Below are positions 18,568 through 27,205 of a stretch of DNA of 64,000 bases, in pieces (positions within the stretch are counted from its first letter, which is position 1; each line of letters begins with the position of its first letter). The DNA lies in the NCBI GenBank assembly GCA_016124195.1, contig WGOE01000006.1, forward strand, positions 310,001 through 374,000. Reading direction: 5' to 3'. Origin of the DNA: a bacterium (lineage in GTDB: Bacteria > Pseudomonadota > Alphaproteobacteria > Rhodobacterales > Rhodobacteraceae). The notes beneath the pieces were generated by a model. It had not been told where the DNA came from. It saw nothing but the letters and a program-made list of their open reading frames with translations, and ran no database searches. Made by a program: the position numbers and the translations under genes.

Positions 18568-19380
18568 CTGGAACACAGCGATACGGAATTCACCGGCCCG
18601 GTGCCGCAGATCTACGACCGTTACATGGTCCCCCTGCTGTTCCGGCCCTATGCCGAGGATATGGCAGCGCAGGTTGCGGCGTTTCAGCCGTCCGAGGTGC
18701 TGGAGATCGCGGCCGGCAGCGGAGCAGTGACGCGGGCCCTTGCGCCCTTGCTCGACGCCAGGGCGCGCTATGTGGTCAGCGACCTCAACGCGCCGATGCT
18801 GGAACAGGCGCGCGCCGCGCAGCCGCCCGATCCGCGCATCGAATGGGCTGTGGCCGATGCGATGGACATGCCCTTTGCCTCGGCGCGCTTCGATGTGGTG
18901 TGCTGCCAGTTCGGCGCGATGTTCCTGCCCGACAAGGCCCGGGGCTATGCCGAGGTGCGGCGGGTTCTCAAGCCCGGCGCTCCCTTTATCTTCAACGTCT
19001 GGGACCGGCTCGCCGACAACGAGATCACGGCCACGGTTCTGGCCGAAGTGCAGGCGCAGTTCCCGCAGGACCCGCCCGACTTTCTGGCCCGCGTGCCGCA
19101 TGGCTATGCCGATGCCGACCGGATCCGCGCCGATCTGCGGGCTGGCGGCTTTGCCCGGATCGAGATCGGCGCGGTCAGCCATGACAGCGTGGCGCCCTCG
19201 GCCCGCGAAGCGGCGGTGGCGCTCTGCATGGGCAGCCCGATGCGGATGGAGATCGTGGCCCGCGACCCCGACGGCCTGGCCCGGATCACCGACCTTGCCG
19301 AGGCGGCCTTGCGCAGGCGGCATGGCGACGGACCGGTCAGCGGCAGGATAAAGGCGCTGGTCGCGGTGGCCTGGGCTTGA
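18568..19380 (+). CDS. Class I SAM-dependent methyltransferase, probable CTG start
   Basis: The protein is a Rossmann-fold methyltransferase of the UbiE/Methyltransf_11 type: motif [16 protein letters not shown], acidic Asp in [10 protein letters not shown], motif II-like [27 protein letters not shown], and a post-motif FNVWDRL. The substrate is unknown. A GTG at 18601 would begin at [14 protein letters not shown], but the frame is open back to a stop at 18541 and encodes [11 protein letters not shown] directly before it, which reads like the normal N-terminus of the family. The CTG at 18568 lies 7 bases after GGGAGG (18555-18560), so I favour a CTG start (270 residues). The product stands alone between serS and yajC. 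Confidence 0.82.
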   Translation: MEHSDTEFTGPVPQIYDRYMVPLLFRPYAEDMAAQVAAFQPSEVLEIAAGSGAVTRALAPLLDARARYVVSDLNAPMLEQARAAQPPDPRIEWAVADAMDMPFASARFDVVCCQFGAMFLPDKARGYAEVRRVLKPGAPFIFNVWDRLADNEITATVLAEVQAQFPQDPPDFLARVPHGYADADRIRADLRAGGFARIEIGAVSHDSVAPSAREAAVALCMGSPMRMEIVARDPDGLARITDLAEAALRRRHGDGPVSGRIKALVAVAWA

Positions 19381-19548
19381 AAGCTGGACAAGGCGTGCTG
19401 ACCTAAGGGGCGGGGGTGCGGCCCGACCCGTTCCGCCTTGCCTTGCGCATTGCCCCCCCCGGCTATAGGGTGCGCCAAATTTCCGGGCCGGGATCCGGGG
19501 CCGTCGTGCCGCGACCCGGACCCTTGCCCTTGACTGAAAGGACGACCG

Positions 19549-19878
19549 ATGTTCGTGACTGCCGCTTATGCCCAGACGGTGGGGGGCGCTGGCGCCGGCT
19601 CTGCCGTGGCCTCTTTCCTGCCGTTGGTCCTGATCTTCGGGATCATGTATCTGCTGCTGATCCGACCGCAACAGAAGAAGATGAAGGACATGAAGGCCAT
19701 GATCGACGCGGTTCGGCGCGGCGATCAGGTGCTGACCGGCGGCGGCATCTTCGGCAAGGTCACCAAGGTCGGCGACGATGGCGTCCTGGAGGTCGAGATC
19801 GCCGATGGCGTCAAGGTCAAGGTGGCCAAGCAGACCATCACGCAAGTGATGTCCAAGACCGAACCCGCGTTGTCCTGA
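19549..19878 (+). CDS. yajC: Sec translocase accessory subunit YajC
   Basis: The 109-residue inner-membrane protein has one N-terminal membrane helix (VASFLPLVLIFGIMYLLLIRPQQKKMKDMK), the RPQQKK motif that marks YajC, and a cytoplasmic beta domain (GDQVLTGGGIFGKVTKVGDD). It associates with SecDF and the SecYEG channel. It starts the yajC-secD-secF operon, 7 bp before secD. AAAGGACGACCG precedes the ATG. Confidence 0.96.
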   Translation: MFVTAAYAQTVGGAGAGSAVASFLPLVLIFGIMYLLLIRPQQKKMKDMKAMIDAVRRGDQVLTGGGIFGKVTKVGDDGVLEVEIADGVKVKVAKQTITQVMSKTEPALS

Positions 19879-19885
19879 GCCCGAC

Positions 19886-21565
19886 ATGCAGTTGACCACT
19901 CCTCTCTGGAAGCGCCTGATCATCTGGGCCATCGTCCTGGCCGGTCTGGTCATGGCGGCGCCCAACCTGTTCTACACCCGGGTCGAGACCCGCAATGACG
20001 CCGTGACGGCCATGGCCAAGGAAGCGGCGGCCGGCAATCCGGTCACGCCCGAGCAGACGGCCGCGCTGAGCCTCTGGCCGTCCTGGGCGCCCTCGTCGCT
20101 GGTCAACCTGGGCCTCGATCTGCGCGGCGGCGCGCATCTTCTGGCCGAGGTCAAGCTGGCCGATGTCTACAAGCAGCGCATGGACGCGCTCTGGCCCGAG
20201 GCGCGCGATGCATTGAAAGAGGTGCGCGACGCGACCGGCCCGATCAAGCGTGTGCCAGCGCCTGATGGCACGCTGCGCATCACCATCACCAATGCCGCGG
20301 GCGTGCCGGCCGCGCTGGCCAAGGTGCAAAGCCTGTCCTCCAACGTGGTCAGCCTGACCGGGGCGGGGCAGAAGGACCTCAATGTCGTGGCCGATGGCCA
20401 GGACATCGTCGTCACGCTCAGCGATGCCGAAAAGGCCGCGACCGACAACCGCACGATGCAGCAGAGCCTCGAGATCATCCGGCGCCGCGTCGATGCGGCG
20501 GGCACGCGGGAACCCTCGATCCAGCGTCAGGGCGCCGACCGCATCCTGATTGAAGTGCCGGGCATCGGCTCGGCCGAAGAGCTCAAGGCGATCATCGGCA
20601 CCACGGCCAAGCTGACCTTCAACACGGTCGTGGGCCAGGGTACAGACAAGGCGGCCAATCCCGGGCCGGGCAATCTGTTGCTGCCGGCCAGCGACCGGCC
20701 GGGCCTTTATTACACGGTCGAGGAAAGCCCGGTCGTGACCGGCGACGATCTGGTCGATGCGCAACCCTCGTTCGACCAGAACGGACGGCCGGCGGTCAGC
20801 TTCCGCTTCGACACCACCGGGGCGCGCAAGTTCGGCGAATATACCGGCGCCCATATCGGCGAGCCCTTCGCCATCGTGCTGGACAAGCAGGTCATCTCGG
20901 CGCCGACCATTCAAAGCGCCATCACCGGCGGGTCGGGCATCATCACCGGCAACTTCACGGTCGAATCCTCGACCAACCTCGCCGTGCTGTTGCGCGCAGG
21001 TGCCCTGCCGGCCACGATGAGCTTTCTGGAAGAGCGTACCGTCGGCCCCGAACTTGGCCAGGACTCGATCGACGCGGGCAAGGTGGCGGCGGTTGTCGGC
21101 ATGTGCGCGGTGGGCCTCTTCATGCTGGCAAGCTATGGGATCTTCGGCCTTTTCGCCGACCTGACGCTGGTCATCTCGATGGGCATCATCTTCGGCATCC
21201 TGTCGATGATCGGCGGCACGCTGACGCTGCCCGGCATCGCGGGGCTGGTGCTGACCATCGGCACGGCGGTCGATGCCAACGTGCTGGTCTATGAGCGTAT
21301 CCGCGAGGAATTGCGCCATGCCAAGACCCCGGCGCGCGCCATCGAACTGGGCTATGAACGCGCGATGAGCGCCATCGTGGACGCCAACGTGACCACGCTG
21401 ATCACCGCCATCGTGCTTTACTTCTTCGGTGCCGGCCCGGTGCGCGGCTTTGCCGTGGCGCTGGGAATCGGCATCGTCACCTCGGTCTTTGCCGCGCTTT
21501 ACGTGACGCGGCTGGTGATCGAGGCCTGGTTCAACTGGCGCAAGCCCAAGACACTGATCGTGTGA
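19886..21565 (+). CDS. secD: Protein translocase subunit SecD
   Basis: The 559-residue subunit uses the proton gradient to help pull preproteins out of SecYEG. It has one N-terminal membrane helix, the motif LGLDLRGGAHLLAEV (residues about 70-85), the large periplasmic P1 region, and five C-terminal helices of the RND type with GIVTSVFAALYVTRL at the end. The TAVDANVLVYERIREELRHAK block is the SecD/F signature. It lies 11 bp before secF. Confidence 0.96.
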   Translation: MQLTTPLWKRLIIWAIVLAGLVMAAPNLFYTRVETRNDAVTAMAKEAAAGNPVTPEQTAALSLWPSWAPSSLVNLGLDLRGGAHLLAEVKLADVYKQRMDALWPEARDALKEVRDATGPIKRVPAPDGTLRITITNAAGVPAALAKVQSLSSNVVSLTGAGQKDLNVVADGQDIVVTLSDAEKAATDNRTMQQSLEIIRRRVDAAGTREPSIQRQGADRILIEVPGIGSAEELKAIIGTTAKLTFNTVVGQGTDKAANPGPGNLLLPASDRPGLYYTVEESPVVTGDDLVDAQPSFDQNGRPAVSFRFDTTGARKFGEYTGAHIGEPFAIVLDKQVISAPTIQSAITGGSGIITGNFTVESSTNLAVLLRAGALPATMSFLEERTVGPELGQDSIDAGKVAAVVGMCAVGLFMLASYGIFGLFADLTLVISMGIIFGILSMIGGTLTLPGIAGLVLTIGTAVDANVLVYERIREELRHAKTPARAIELGYERAMSAIVDANVTTLITAIVLYFFGAGPVRGFAVALGIGIVTSVFAALYVTRLVIEAWFNWRKPKTLIV

Positions 21566-21576
21566 GGAGACCCATC

Positions 21577-22557
21577 ATGGCATGGCGTTTGCGTCTGGCA
21601 CCCGAGAAGACCCATCTCGATTTCTTCCGGCATCAGTGGCTGACCTTTGGCGGGTCGATGGCGCTGATGGTGATGTCCTTCGTGCTTTGGGGTGTGATGG
21701 GGCTGAACTTCGGCATCGACTTCAAGGGCGGCACCACGATCCGCACCGATTCGACCACGGTGGTCGACGCCGGGCTGTACCGGTCGACCCTGTCGGGGCT
21801 TGGGCTCGGCGATGTCTCGATCAACGAGGTCTTCGATCCGTCCTTCCGCGCCGATCAGCATGTGGCGGCGATCCGGCTTTCAGCGCCGAAGGGGCAGGAG
21901 CAGATCAGCGACGACCAGATGAAGACGGTCGAGGCTGCGCTGACCAAGATGGACCCCAATCTGAAGATCGTCTCGACCGAGACGGTGGGGCCCAAGGTCT
22001 CGTCCGAACTGGTCTGGTCCTCGGTCATGGCGCTGGCTGCGACCTCGTTCGGGATCATGGCCTATATCTGGCTGCGCTTTGAATGGCAGTTCGCCCTGGG
22101 CGGGGTGCTGGCGCTGTTGCATGACGTCTTCATCACGGTGGGGATCTTCGCGCTTTTTCAGCTCAAGTTCGACCTGACCATCGTGGCGGCGCTGCTGACC
22201 ATCCTGGGCTATTCGATCAACGACACGGTGGTGGTGTTCGACCGGCTGCGCGAGAACCTGATCAAATACAAGACGATGCCCTTGCGCGAGGTGATGAACC
22301 TGTCGGTGAACGAGACGCTGAGCCGGACGCTGGCGACCTCGCTGACCACGTTGCTGGCGGTGGGATCCATGCTGGCCCTGGGCGGCGACGTGATCCGCGG
22401 GTTCAGCTTTGCGATCTTCGTGGGGATCCTGCTGGGCACCTATTCCTCGGTCTTCGTGGCCAAGAACCTGGTGCTGTTGCTGGGCCTCGACCGTTCGGAC
22501 AAGCCCAAGAAGACCGGCAAGGGCGCGGATCACGAATTCGCCAATATCGACGCCTGA
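21577..22557 (+). CDS. secF: Protein translocase subunit SecF
   Basis: The 326-residue partner of SecD has the N-terminal GLNFGIDFKGGTTIR motif after its first helix and the C-terminal membrane block GYSINDTVVVFDRLREN. The ATG at 21577 is chosen because GAGGAGA (21564-21570) is 6 bases upstream; a GTG at 21562 would overlap secD but lies before that ribosome binding site. Confidence 0.96.
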   Translation: MAWRLRLAPEKTHLDFFRHQWLTFGGSMALMVMSFVLWGVMGLNFGIDFKGGTTIRTDSTTVVDAGLYRSTLSGLGLGDVSINEVFDPSFRADQHVAAIRLSAPKGQEQISDDQMKTVEAALTKMDPNLKIVSTETVGPKVSSELVWSSVMALAATSFGIMAYIWLRFEWQFALGGVLALLHDVFITVGIFALFQLKFDLTIVAALLTILGYSINDTVVVFDRLRENLIKYKTMPLREVMNLSVNETLSRTLATSLTTLLAVGSMLALGGDVIRGFSFAIFVGILLGTYSSVFVAKNLVLLLGLDRSDKPKKTGKGADHEFANIDA

Positions 22558-22575
22558 GGCAGGGGAGGCGCGGCC

Positions 22576-22938
22576 ATGGCCGACATCCGCATGACCGAGA
22601 TCACCTATGGCACGGCCCTGGCCATCGAAGGCTATGGGCCGGGCTTCTTCCGGGTCGGCGCCCATGTGATCCGTGGCGCCTGCCTTGTGACGCCCTGGGA
22701 TGCCGGGCCGTGGGGCGGGATGGGCGACTGGGCGGCGCCCTTGACACTGAAGGACCGGATCGACGTGCTGATCGTGGGGACCGGGGCCGAGATCGCCCAT
22801 GTGCCGGCCGAGTTCCGCACGGCGCTGGAAGAGGCGGGGATCGGGGTCGAGGTGATGAACTCTCCCGCCGCCGCGCGGACCTATAACGTGCTTTTGGGTG
22901 AGGGGCGGCGGATTGCCGTCTGCCTGACGCCGGTCTGA
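22576..22938 (+). CDS. Mth938-like (DUF498) domain protein
   Basis: The 120-residue protein has the compact Mth938/NDUFAF3 fold: IEGYGPGFFRVG, a central DVLIVGTGAEIAHVPAEFRTALEEAGIGVEVMNSPAAARTYNVLLGEGRRIA block. The bacterial function is unclear; the mitochondrial relative helps assemble respiratory complex I. It is 18 bp after secF, and an N-terminal position in the sec operon with SecDF is a common arrangement in alphaproteobacteria. Confidence 0.88.
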   Translation: MADIRMTEITYGTALAIEGYGPGFFRVGAHVIRGACLVTPWDAGPWGGMGDWAAPLTLKDRIDVLIVGTGAEIAHVPAEFRTALEEAGIGVEVMNSPAAARTYNVLLGEGRRIAVCLTPV

Positions 22939-23015
22939 GGCGGGTGCGCGGGACTTGCGGGCGGGGGGTGGCCCGCGCCTCAGGCTCCGTTTGGAGCCAT
23001 CGGTCCGGGCCGGGA

Positions 23016-23063
23016 GGGGCGCCCCCTCCGCGCCTCCGCGCCGGAAGGGCTGTTTGCCCTTCC
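23016..23063. terminator. Two hairpins between convergent genes
   Basis: GGAGGGG-CGC-CCCCTCC (about 23020-23036) is followed by GGAAGGGC-TGTTT-GCCCTTCC (23043-23063). They separate the convergent DUF498 and xthA genes. No T-run follows either, so termination is a guess. Confidence 0.45.
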
Positions 23064-23107
23064 AGACCATCCCATACCCGTTTCAACCGGCTTTCACGCG
23101 GCGCGGG

Positions 23108-23899
23108 TCACGCGTCGAGTTCGATCCAGACCGGCACATGGTCCGAAGGCTTGTCGCGGCCGCGCACTGCCTTGTCGATGCCGGCATCGACCAGCAGGTC
23201 GGCGGCCTGGGGCGACAGCAGCAGATGGTCGATGCGGATGCCGTTGTTGCGCTCCCACGCGCCACGCTGAAAATCCCAGAACGTATAGTGGCCGGGGCTC
23301 TGGTTGCGGGCGCGGATCGCGTCGGTCAGGCCGAGGTTGATGAGCCGCTGCAGGGCCGCGCGGCTTTGCGGCAGGAACAGCGCATCCTCGATCCAATCCT
23401 TGGGGTTGGCGGCATCCTCGGCCTGGGGGATCACGTTGTAGTCGCCGCACAGGACGAGCGGCTCTTCCTGGCCAAGAAGAGTGCGGGTGCGGGCCAGCAT
23501 CCGGTCCATCCAGGCCAGTTTGTAGTCATATTTCGGCCCGGGCGCGGGGTTGCCGTTGGGCAGGTAGAGGCCGCAGACCCGGACCGCGCGCTTGCCCAGC
23601 ACGGTGGCCTCGATCCAGCGCGCCTGTTCGTCGGGGTCATCGGCATCCGACCGCGGCGGCAGGCGGCGCGTCACATCCTCGAGCGGCAGGCGCGACAGGA
23701 TCGCCACACCGTTGAAGGCCTTCATGCCATGGGTTTCGACCCGGTACCCCAGCCGTTCGAAAGGCTCGCGCGGGAAGGCCTCGTCCACCGACTTGATCTC
23801 TTGCAGGCAGACGACATCGGGCGAAGCCTCGGCCAGCCAGTCGAGCAGGGCCTGCGTTCGGGCCTTGATGCCGTTGATGTTGTAGGTGGCGATTTTCAT
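23108..23899 (-). CDS. xthA: Exodeoxyribonuclease III (AP endonuclease)
   Basis: The 263-residue enzyme of the EEP (exonuclease-endonuclease-phosphatase) fold nicks at abasic sites and trims 3' blocks in base excision repair. Signatures: TYNINGIKAR at the N-terminus, CLQEIKS (metal-binding Glu), YLPNGNPAPGPKYDYKLAWMDRM, LCGDYNVIP (catalytic Asp/Asn), RIDHLLLSP, and the terminal SDHVPVW with the catalytic histidine. Confidence 0.95.
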   Translation of the reverse strand: MKIATYNINGIKARTQALLDWLAEASPDVVCLQEIKSVDEAFPREPFERLGYRVETHGMKAFNGVAILSRLPLEDVTRRLPPRSDADDPDEQARWIEATVLGKRAVRVCGLYLPNGNPAPGPKYDYKLAWMDRMLARTRTLLGQEEPLVLCGDYNVIPQAEDAANPKDWIEDALFLPQSRAALQRLINLGLTDAIRARNQSPGHYTFWDFQRGAWERNNGIRIDHLLLSPQAADLLVDAGIDKAVRGRDKPSDHVPVWIELDA

Positions 23900-23934
23900 G
23901 GGGGCGGGCTCCTCTGCCGGCCCTTGTTAGCCGG

Positions 23935-24645
23935 TCAGACCGGGACTGTCACCTGTGCCGCGGCCAGCCACATCGCATCGAGCGCGTCGATCTCGGCCGG
24001 ATCAAACCTTTCGGCGGCCTGCCAGTAGCGACCGGAGGGGACGTAATAGCCAAGCTCCGCCTCGCGGGCCAGCGCGGCTTCAGCGAGGTCTGTGTCATAG
24101 GGGGCGGGCGCGACGTCCAGCGCATCGCGCCGGGCGCGCGGGAAAACGAGCCGCGAACCCTGGGTCGAAAGGTTGACCATGGCGCAGCCCTGCCGGGCGG
24201 CCAGGATCATGAGCCGGGCCGATTTCGCCTCGAGGCTGCGCAGGGTGATGTCCTCGCGCAGGGGGTCCGGGGTGCCTGTGCCGTAGAAATGGGTTGGGCC
24301 CTGGGTGGGATATTGCATGTCGCAGCCAAGCACTGCGATGACCTGCGGCTTCAGCGCCGCCAGCATCCAGTAGGCCGTGGTAAAGGCCATGGTGCCGCCA
24401 GCATAGACAAAGCCGCCGTAAAGGTTCTGGGCAGGGACGAACTCTTCCTGCAGGATCAGCCGCTGTCCCGGGCGCGGCCGGGGCCGACGGTCTTCGGGGA
24501 AGTCCCAGGGGCAGCACAGGTCATCCCAATCGTCGCGGATGCGCCAGGCGTTGTTGATGACCACGATGCGGTCAAAAGGGGCGCGCGGCCAGTCGCGGGC
24601 GTCAAGGGCGTTGGGGGCAGAGCCCAGCATGAGAGTGATGCGCAA
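23935..24645 (-). CDS. Hypothetical protein, possible DUF115-like fold
   Basis: I do not recognise this 236-residue protein with certainty. It opens RITLMLGSAPNALDARDWPRAPFDRIVVINNAWRI and has a central hydrophobic strand ending VLGCDMQYP followed by THFYGTGTPDPLRED, a pattern seen in small Rossmann-like proteins related to the DUF115/sialyltransferase-like group. The start is TTG at 24645, 7 bases after GGAGG on the minus strand; the first ATG is five codons in. It follows xthA's promoter side on the same strand. Confidence in the gene is good, in any function poor. Confidence 0.75.
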   Translation of the reverse strand: MRITLMLGSAPNALDARDWPRAPFDRIVVINNAWRIRDDWDDLCCPWDFPEDRRPRPRPGQRLILQEEFVPAQNLYGGFVYAGGTMAFTTAYWMLAALKPQVIAVLGCDMQYPTQGPTHFYGTGTPDPLREDITLRSLEAKSARLMILAARQGCAMVNLSTQGSRLVFPRARRDALDVAPAPYDTDLAEAALAREAELGYYVPSGRYWQAAERFDPAEIDALDAMWLAAAQVTVPV

Positions 24646-24764
24646 AGAAGTACCTCCGGTCTGGCTGCAGACCTAGCGCTGCGCAACGGGATTGCCAGAG
24701 CGCTGGCCCGTCAGAACCCCCCAACCCGGCCTGATCCTCCGGTAGCGCCCCCGAGCGAAGTGCC

Positions 24765-25109
24765 CTAAAGCGCGAAAGACGTGCCGCACCCGCAGGACGA
24801 AACGGCATTCGGATTTTCGATCACAAAGCGCGCGCCGATCAGTTCGGCGGTGAAATCGATCGTCGCGTTGGACAGGTACGGCAGGGAGACACTGTCGACC
24901 AGAACCTTCTGACCGTCCTTTTCGAGAATCAGATCATCGGCTGCGGGATCGTCGAGCTTGATGTCATATTGAAAACCCGAACAGCCGCCGCCCTCCACCG
25001 CCACCCTCAGGGCCTTTTGCTGACCGGTCAACCGGGCGATCTCGGCCAGACGGGCAAAGGCCCGGTCGGTGACATGGGGCGGCAGGGTCAGGGTTGATGC
25101 GAGGGTCAT
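24765..25109 (-). CDS. IscA/ErpA-type iron-sulfur carrier
   Basis: The 114-residue A-type carrier receives a [2Fe-2S] or [4Fe-4S] cluster from the scaffold and hands it to client proteins. The three cluster cysteines are Cys43 (GGGCSGFQYDI) and Cys106/Cys108 (SSCGCGTSF). The ATG at 25109 gives the usual family length; the longer frame upstream runs through the repeat-rich gap and is not coding. ErpA is the closest match of the IscA/SufA/ErpA trio by feel, but I cannot decide without an alignment. It stands alone with no isc or suf genes nearby. Confidence 0.9.
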   Translation of the reverse strand: MTLASTLTLPPHVTDRAFARLAEIARLTGQQKALRVAVEGGGCSGFQYDIKLDDPAADDLILEKDGQKVLVDSVSLPYLSNATIDFTAELIGARFVIENPNAVSSCGCGTSFAL

Positions 25110-25191
25110 GGGCTGATCTCCTTGAAGCTTCAAGATAGGCGCAGGGTGCGCCGGGTTCAAGCGGGGAAGGGGCGCTGCCCCTCGCGCGACG

Positions 25192-25230
25192 CGCTCACCC
25201 CGGGATATTTTCGAACAGATGAATGGAAGG
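25192..25230 (+). repeat. Intergenic repeat family D, copy 4
   Basis: CGCTCACCCCGGGATATTT, then TCGAACAGATGAATGGAAGG. Closely matches the copy after the dGTPase gene (26691-26730). Confidence 0.6.
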
Positions 25231-25269
25231 ACGCTGAGCCTCTTTCTGCAGTTGCTCTTTGTTCCAATA

Positions 25270-25301
25270 CTCCACGGGGGTGCGGGGGTGTGAAACCCCC
25301 G
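25270..25301 (-). repeat. Repeat family C, copy 2
   Basis: Minus-strand copy of the element at 14419-14450 with one difference in 32 bases. It has the same CGGGGGTTTCACACCCCCG hairpin followed by ACCCCCGTGGAG. Confidence 0.7.
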
Positions 25302-25452
25302 CTCCTGGTCGGCCGCGTTGACGCGGCAAGCCATCACGGGCGGGACGCAGCAGTCCGGCAGGTCATGGTCCGGGCGCGGCCCCGGGCCGGGCGCTATGGG
25401 CTGGCGTCGGACGTCCTGAGCGGTATAACGGGACAAAGCCCTGTGAGGACCC

Positions 25453-26640
25453 ATGCTTGCCCCCTTTGCCTGCCATCCGGACCAGTCGCGCGGGCGGCTG
25501 CATCGCGAAAGCCTGTCGTCCTTCCGCTCGCCCTTTCAGCGCGACCGCGACCGGATCATCCATTCCAGTGCCTTCCGGCGGCTCAAGCACAAGACCCAGG
25601 TCTTTGTCGAGCATGAGGGCGATTACTACCGCACACGGCTGACCCATACGATCGAAGTGGCGCAGGTGGCGCGCACCATTGCCGGGGTTCTGGGTTTGAA
25701 CTCGGATCTGGCCGAGGCGGTGGCCCTGGCACATGATCTGGGTCACACGCCTTTTGGCCATACCGGCGAGGACGCGATGGAGCGTCTGATGGCGCCCTAT
25801 GGCGGCTTTGACCACAATGCCCAGGCGCTGCGCATCGTCACCCGGCTCGAGCGGCACTATGCCGATTTCGACGGGCTCAACCTGACCTGGGAGACGCTGG
25901 AGGGCATCGCCAAGCACAATGGTCCGGTCACCGGGCCCAATGCGGATGCCAGGCACGCCGGCCCCTTGCCCTATGCCCTGGCCGAGGTGAATGCCGCCTG
26001 GGACCTGGAGCTTGACACCCATGCCAGCGCCGAGGCCCAGGTGGCGGCGATTGCCGATGACGTGGCCTATTCGCATCACGATCTGCACGACGGCCTGCGC
26101 TCTGGCCTGTTCGACGAGGCGGATCTGATGGAATTGCCGGTCACCGGGCCGGCTTTCGAGGAAGTCGACCGGATCTATCCGGGGCTGGAAAAGATGCGGC
26201 GCCGGCACGAGGCCTTGCGGCGGGTCTTTGGCCGCATGGTCGAGGATGTCATCGCCGTGGCGCAGAACCGGCTCACGGCGGCGCAACCCAAATCGGCCGA
26301 GGAGATCCGGCACATGGGCACGACCGTGATCCGCTTTTCCAAGCCGCTCTATCAAGAACTGAAGGCGATCCGGTCCTTCCTGTTTCATCGCATGTACCGC
26401 GCGCCCTCGGTCATGCAGGAGCGCGCCCGGGTGACGCAGGTGGTGGATGGGCTGTTCCCCCTGTTCCTCGCCCAGCCCGCGCTGTTGCCGGTGGAATGGC
26501 AGGCGGATGTCAGGGCGGCCGAGGATGAAACCGCGCTGGCGCGCATCGTCTGCGATTATGTCGCGGGGATGACCGACCGTTTTGCCCTGGCCGAAGGCGA
26601 GCGGTTGCTGGGGACGGCCGCGCCGCGCAGTGCGACCTGA
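25453..26640 (+). CDS. Deoxyguanosinetriphosphate triphosphohydrolase-like protein
   Basis: The 395-residue HD-domain hydrolase removes triphosphate from dNTPs. Metal-binding residues of the HD domain are in RTRLTHTIEVAQVART (His) and AVALAHDLGHTPFGHTGEDA (His-Asp), with further family blocks FDHNAQALRIVTRLE and ADDVAYSHHDLHDGLRSGL. The N-terminal SRGRLHRESLSSFRSPFQRDRDRIIHSSAFRRLKHKTQVF is typical of the shorter, non-E. coli type. GAGGA precedes the ATG by 3 bases. Confidence 0.93.
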   Translation: MLAPFACHPDQSRGRLHRESLSSFRSPFQRDRDRIIHSSAFRRLKHKTQVFVEHEGDYYRTRLTHTIEVAQVARTIAGVLGLNSDLAEAVALAHDLGHTPFGHTGEDAMERLMAPYGGFDHNAQALRIVTRLERHYADFDGLNLTWETLEGIAKHNGPVTGPNADARHAGPLPYALAEVNAAWDLELDTHASAEAQVAAIADDVAYSHHDLHDGLRSGLFDEADLMELPVTGPAFEEVDRIYPGLEKMRRRHEALRRVFGRMVEDVIAVAQNRLTAAQPKSAEEIRHMGTTVIRFSKPLYQELKAIRSFLFHRMYRAPSVMQERARVTQVVDGLFPLFLAQPALLPVEWQADVRAAEDETALARIVCDYVAGMTDRFALAEGERLLGTAAPRSAT

Positions 26641-26692
26641 CGCTGACCTGACGCCGGGGCTTTGGCCGAGATGTGCGAGGCTCTGCCTCGCG

Positions 26693-26730
26693 CTCCGGGG
26701 TATTTGGGAACAAATGAAATGGGAAGGTCA
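26693..26730 (+). repeat. Intergenic repeat family D, copy 5
   Basis: CTCCGGGGTATTTGGGAAC, then AAATGAAATGGGAAGG, between the convergent dGTPase and dsbB genes. Confidence 0.6.
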
Positions 26731-27198
26731 GGACCTGCGCCAGGCCATGAGCCAGAGCGCCACCAGAACCAGCGAGGCGAGCATGTTCCACGAGGCCATC
26801 GACAGCGAGAACATCTGCCAGGCGACCTGATCGCATTTGACGACGGGTGAGGCCTGGATCTGCGCCAGGAGGTCCTTGGCCGAGATATTGGCGATGGAGC
26901 CCGAGGTGCAGGTGGTTGGGCCCTGCCACCAGTGCCGCTCGACCCCGGTGTGATAGGCGCCGATGGCGGCGGTGGTCAGGGCGGCGGCGGCCCCCGCGAG
27001 CGGCAGCAGCCGGGCGAGGATGGTCTTGCGGATCAGAAGCGCCAGCGCGCCGATCGCGATGGCCACGCCATGCGGATAGCGCTGCAGGAGGCAGAGATGG
27101 CAGGGTGCGAGGCCTCCGATGTACTGGAAGGCGAAGGCGCCGGCCAGGGCCGCAGCCGAGCCGCCGGCCGCAAGGAGGATCAGAAGGGTTCGGGTCAT
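26728..27198 (-). CDS. dsbB: Disulfide bond formation protein B
   Basis: The 156-residue inner-membrane quinone reductase reoxidises DsbA. It has four membrane helices, the first periplasmic pair Cys33-X2-Cys36 (PCHLC) and the second pair Cys97 (TTCTSG) and Cys122 (VVKCDQVAW). The ATG at 27198 is preceded by GAGG at 5 bases on the minus strand; a GTG two codons earlier overlaps that site. It lies 7 bp after a YqaA-family gene and is probably in its operon. Confidence 0.93.
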   Translation of the reverse strand: MTRTLLILLAAGGSAAALAGAFAFQYIGGLAPCHLCLLQRYPHGVAIAIGALALLIRKTILARLLPLAGAAAALTTAAIGAYHTGVERHWWQGPTTCTSGSIANISAKDLLAQIQASPVVKCDQVAWQMFSLSMASWNMLASLVLVALWLMAWRRS

Positions 27199-27205
27199 GC
27201 GCACC

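Larger units (their letters stand above)
25110..25452. other. Repeat-rich divergent gap
   Basis: A 343-bp stretch between the iron-sulfur carrier and dGTPase genes. It contains a family D tract (25192-25230), a family C element (25270-25301) and the promoter regions of both genes. No gene or RNA is evident. Confidence 0.6.

Noticed and set aside
23108-25110. Possible horizontal island around the hypothetical gene at 23.9-24.6 kb
   Set aside because: Base composition and codon use look like the neighbours, and no mobility gene or tRNA junction is present.
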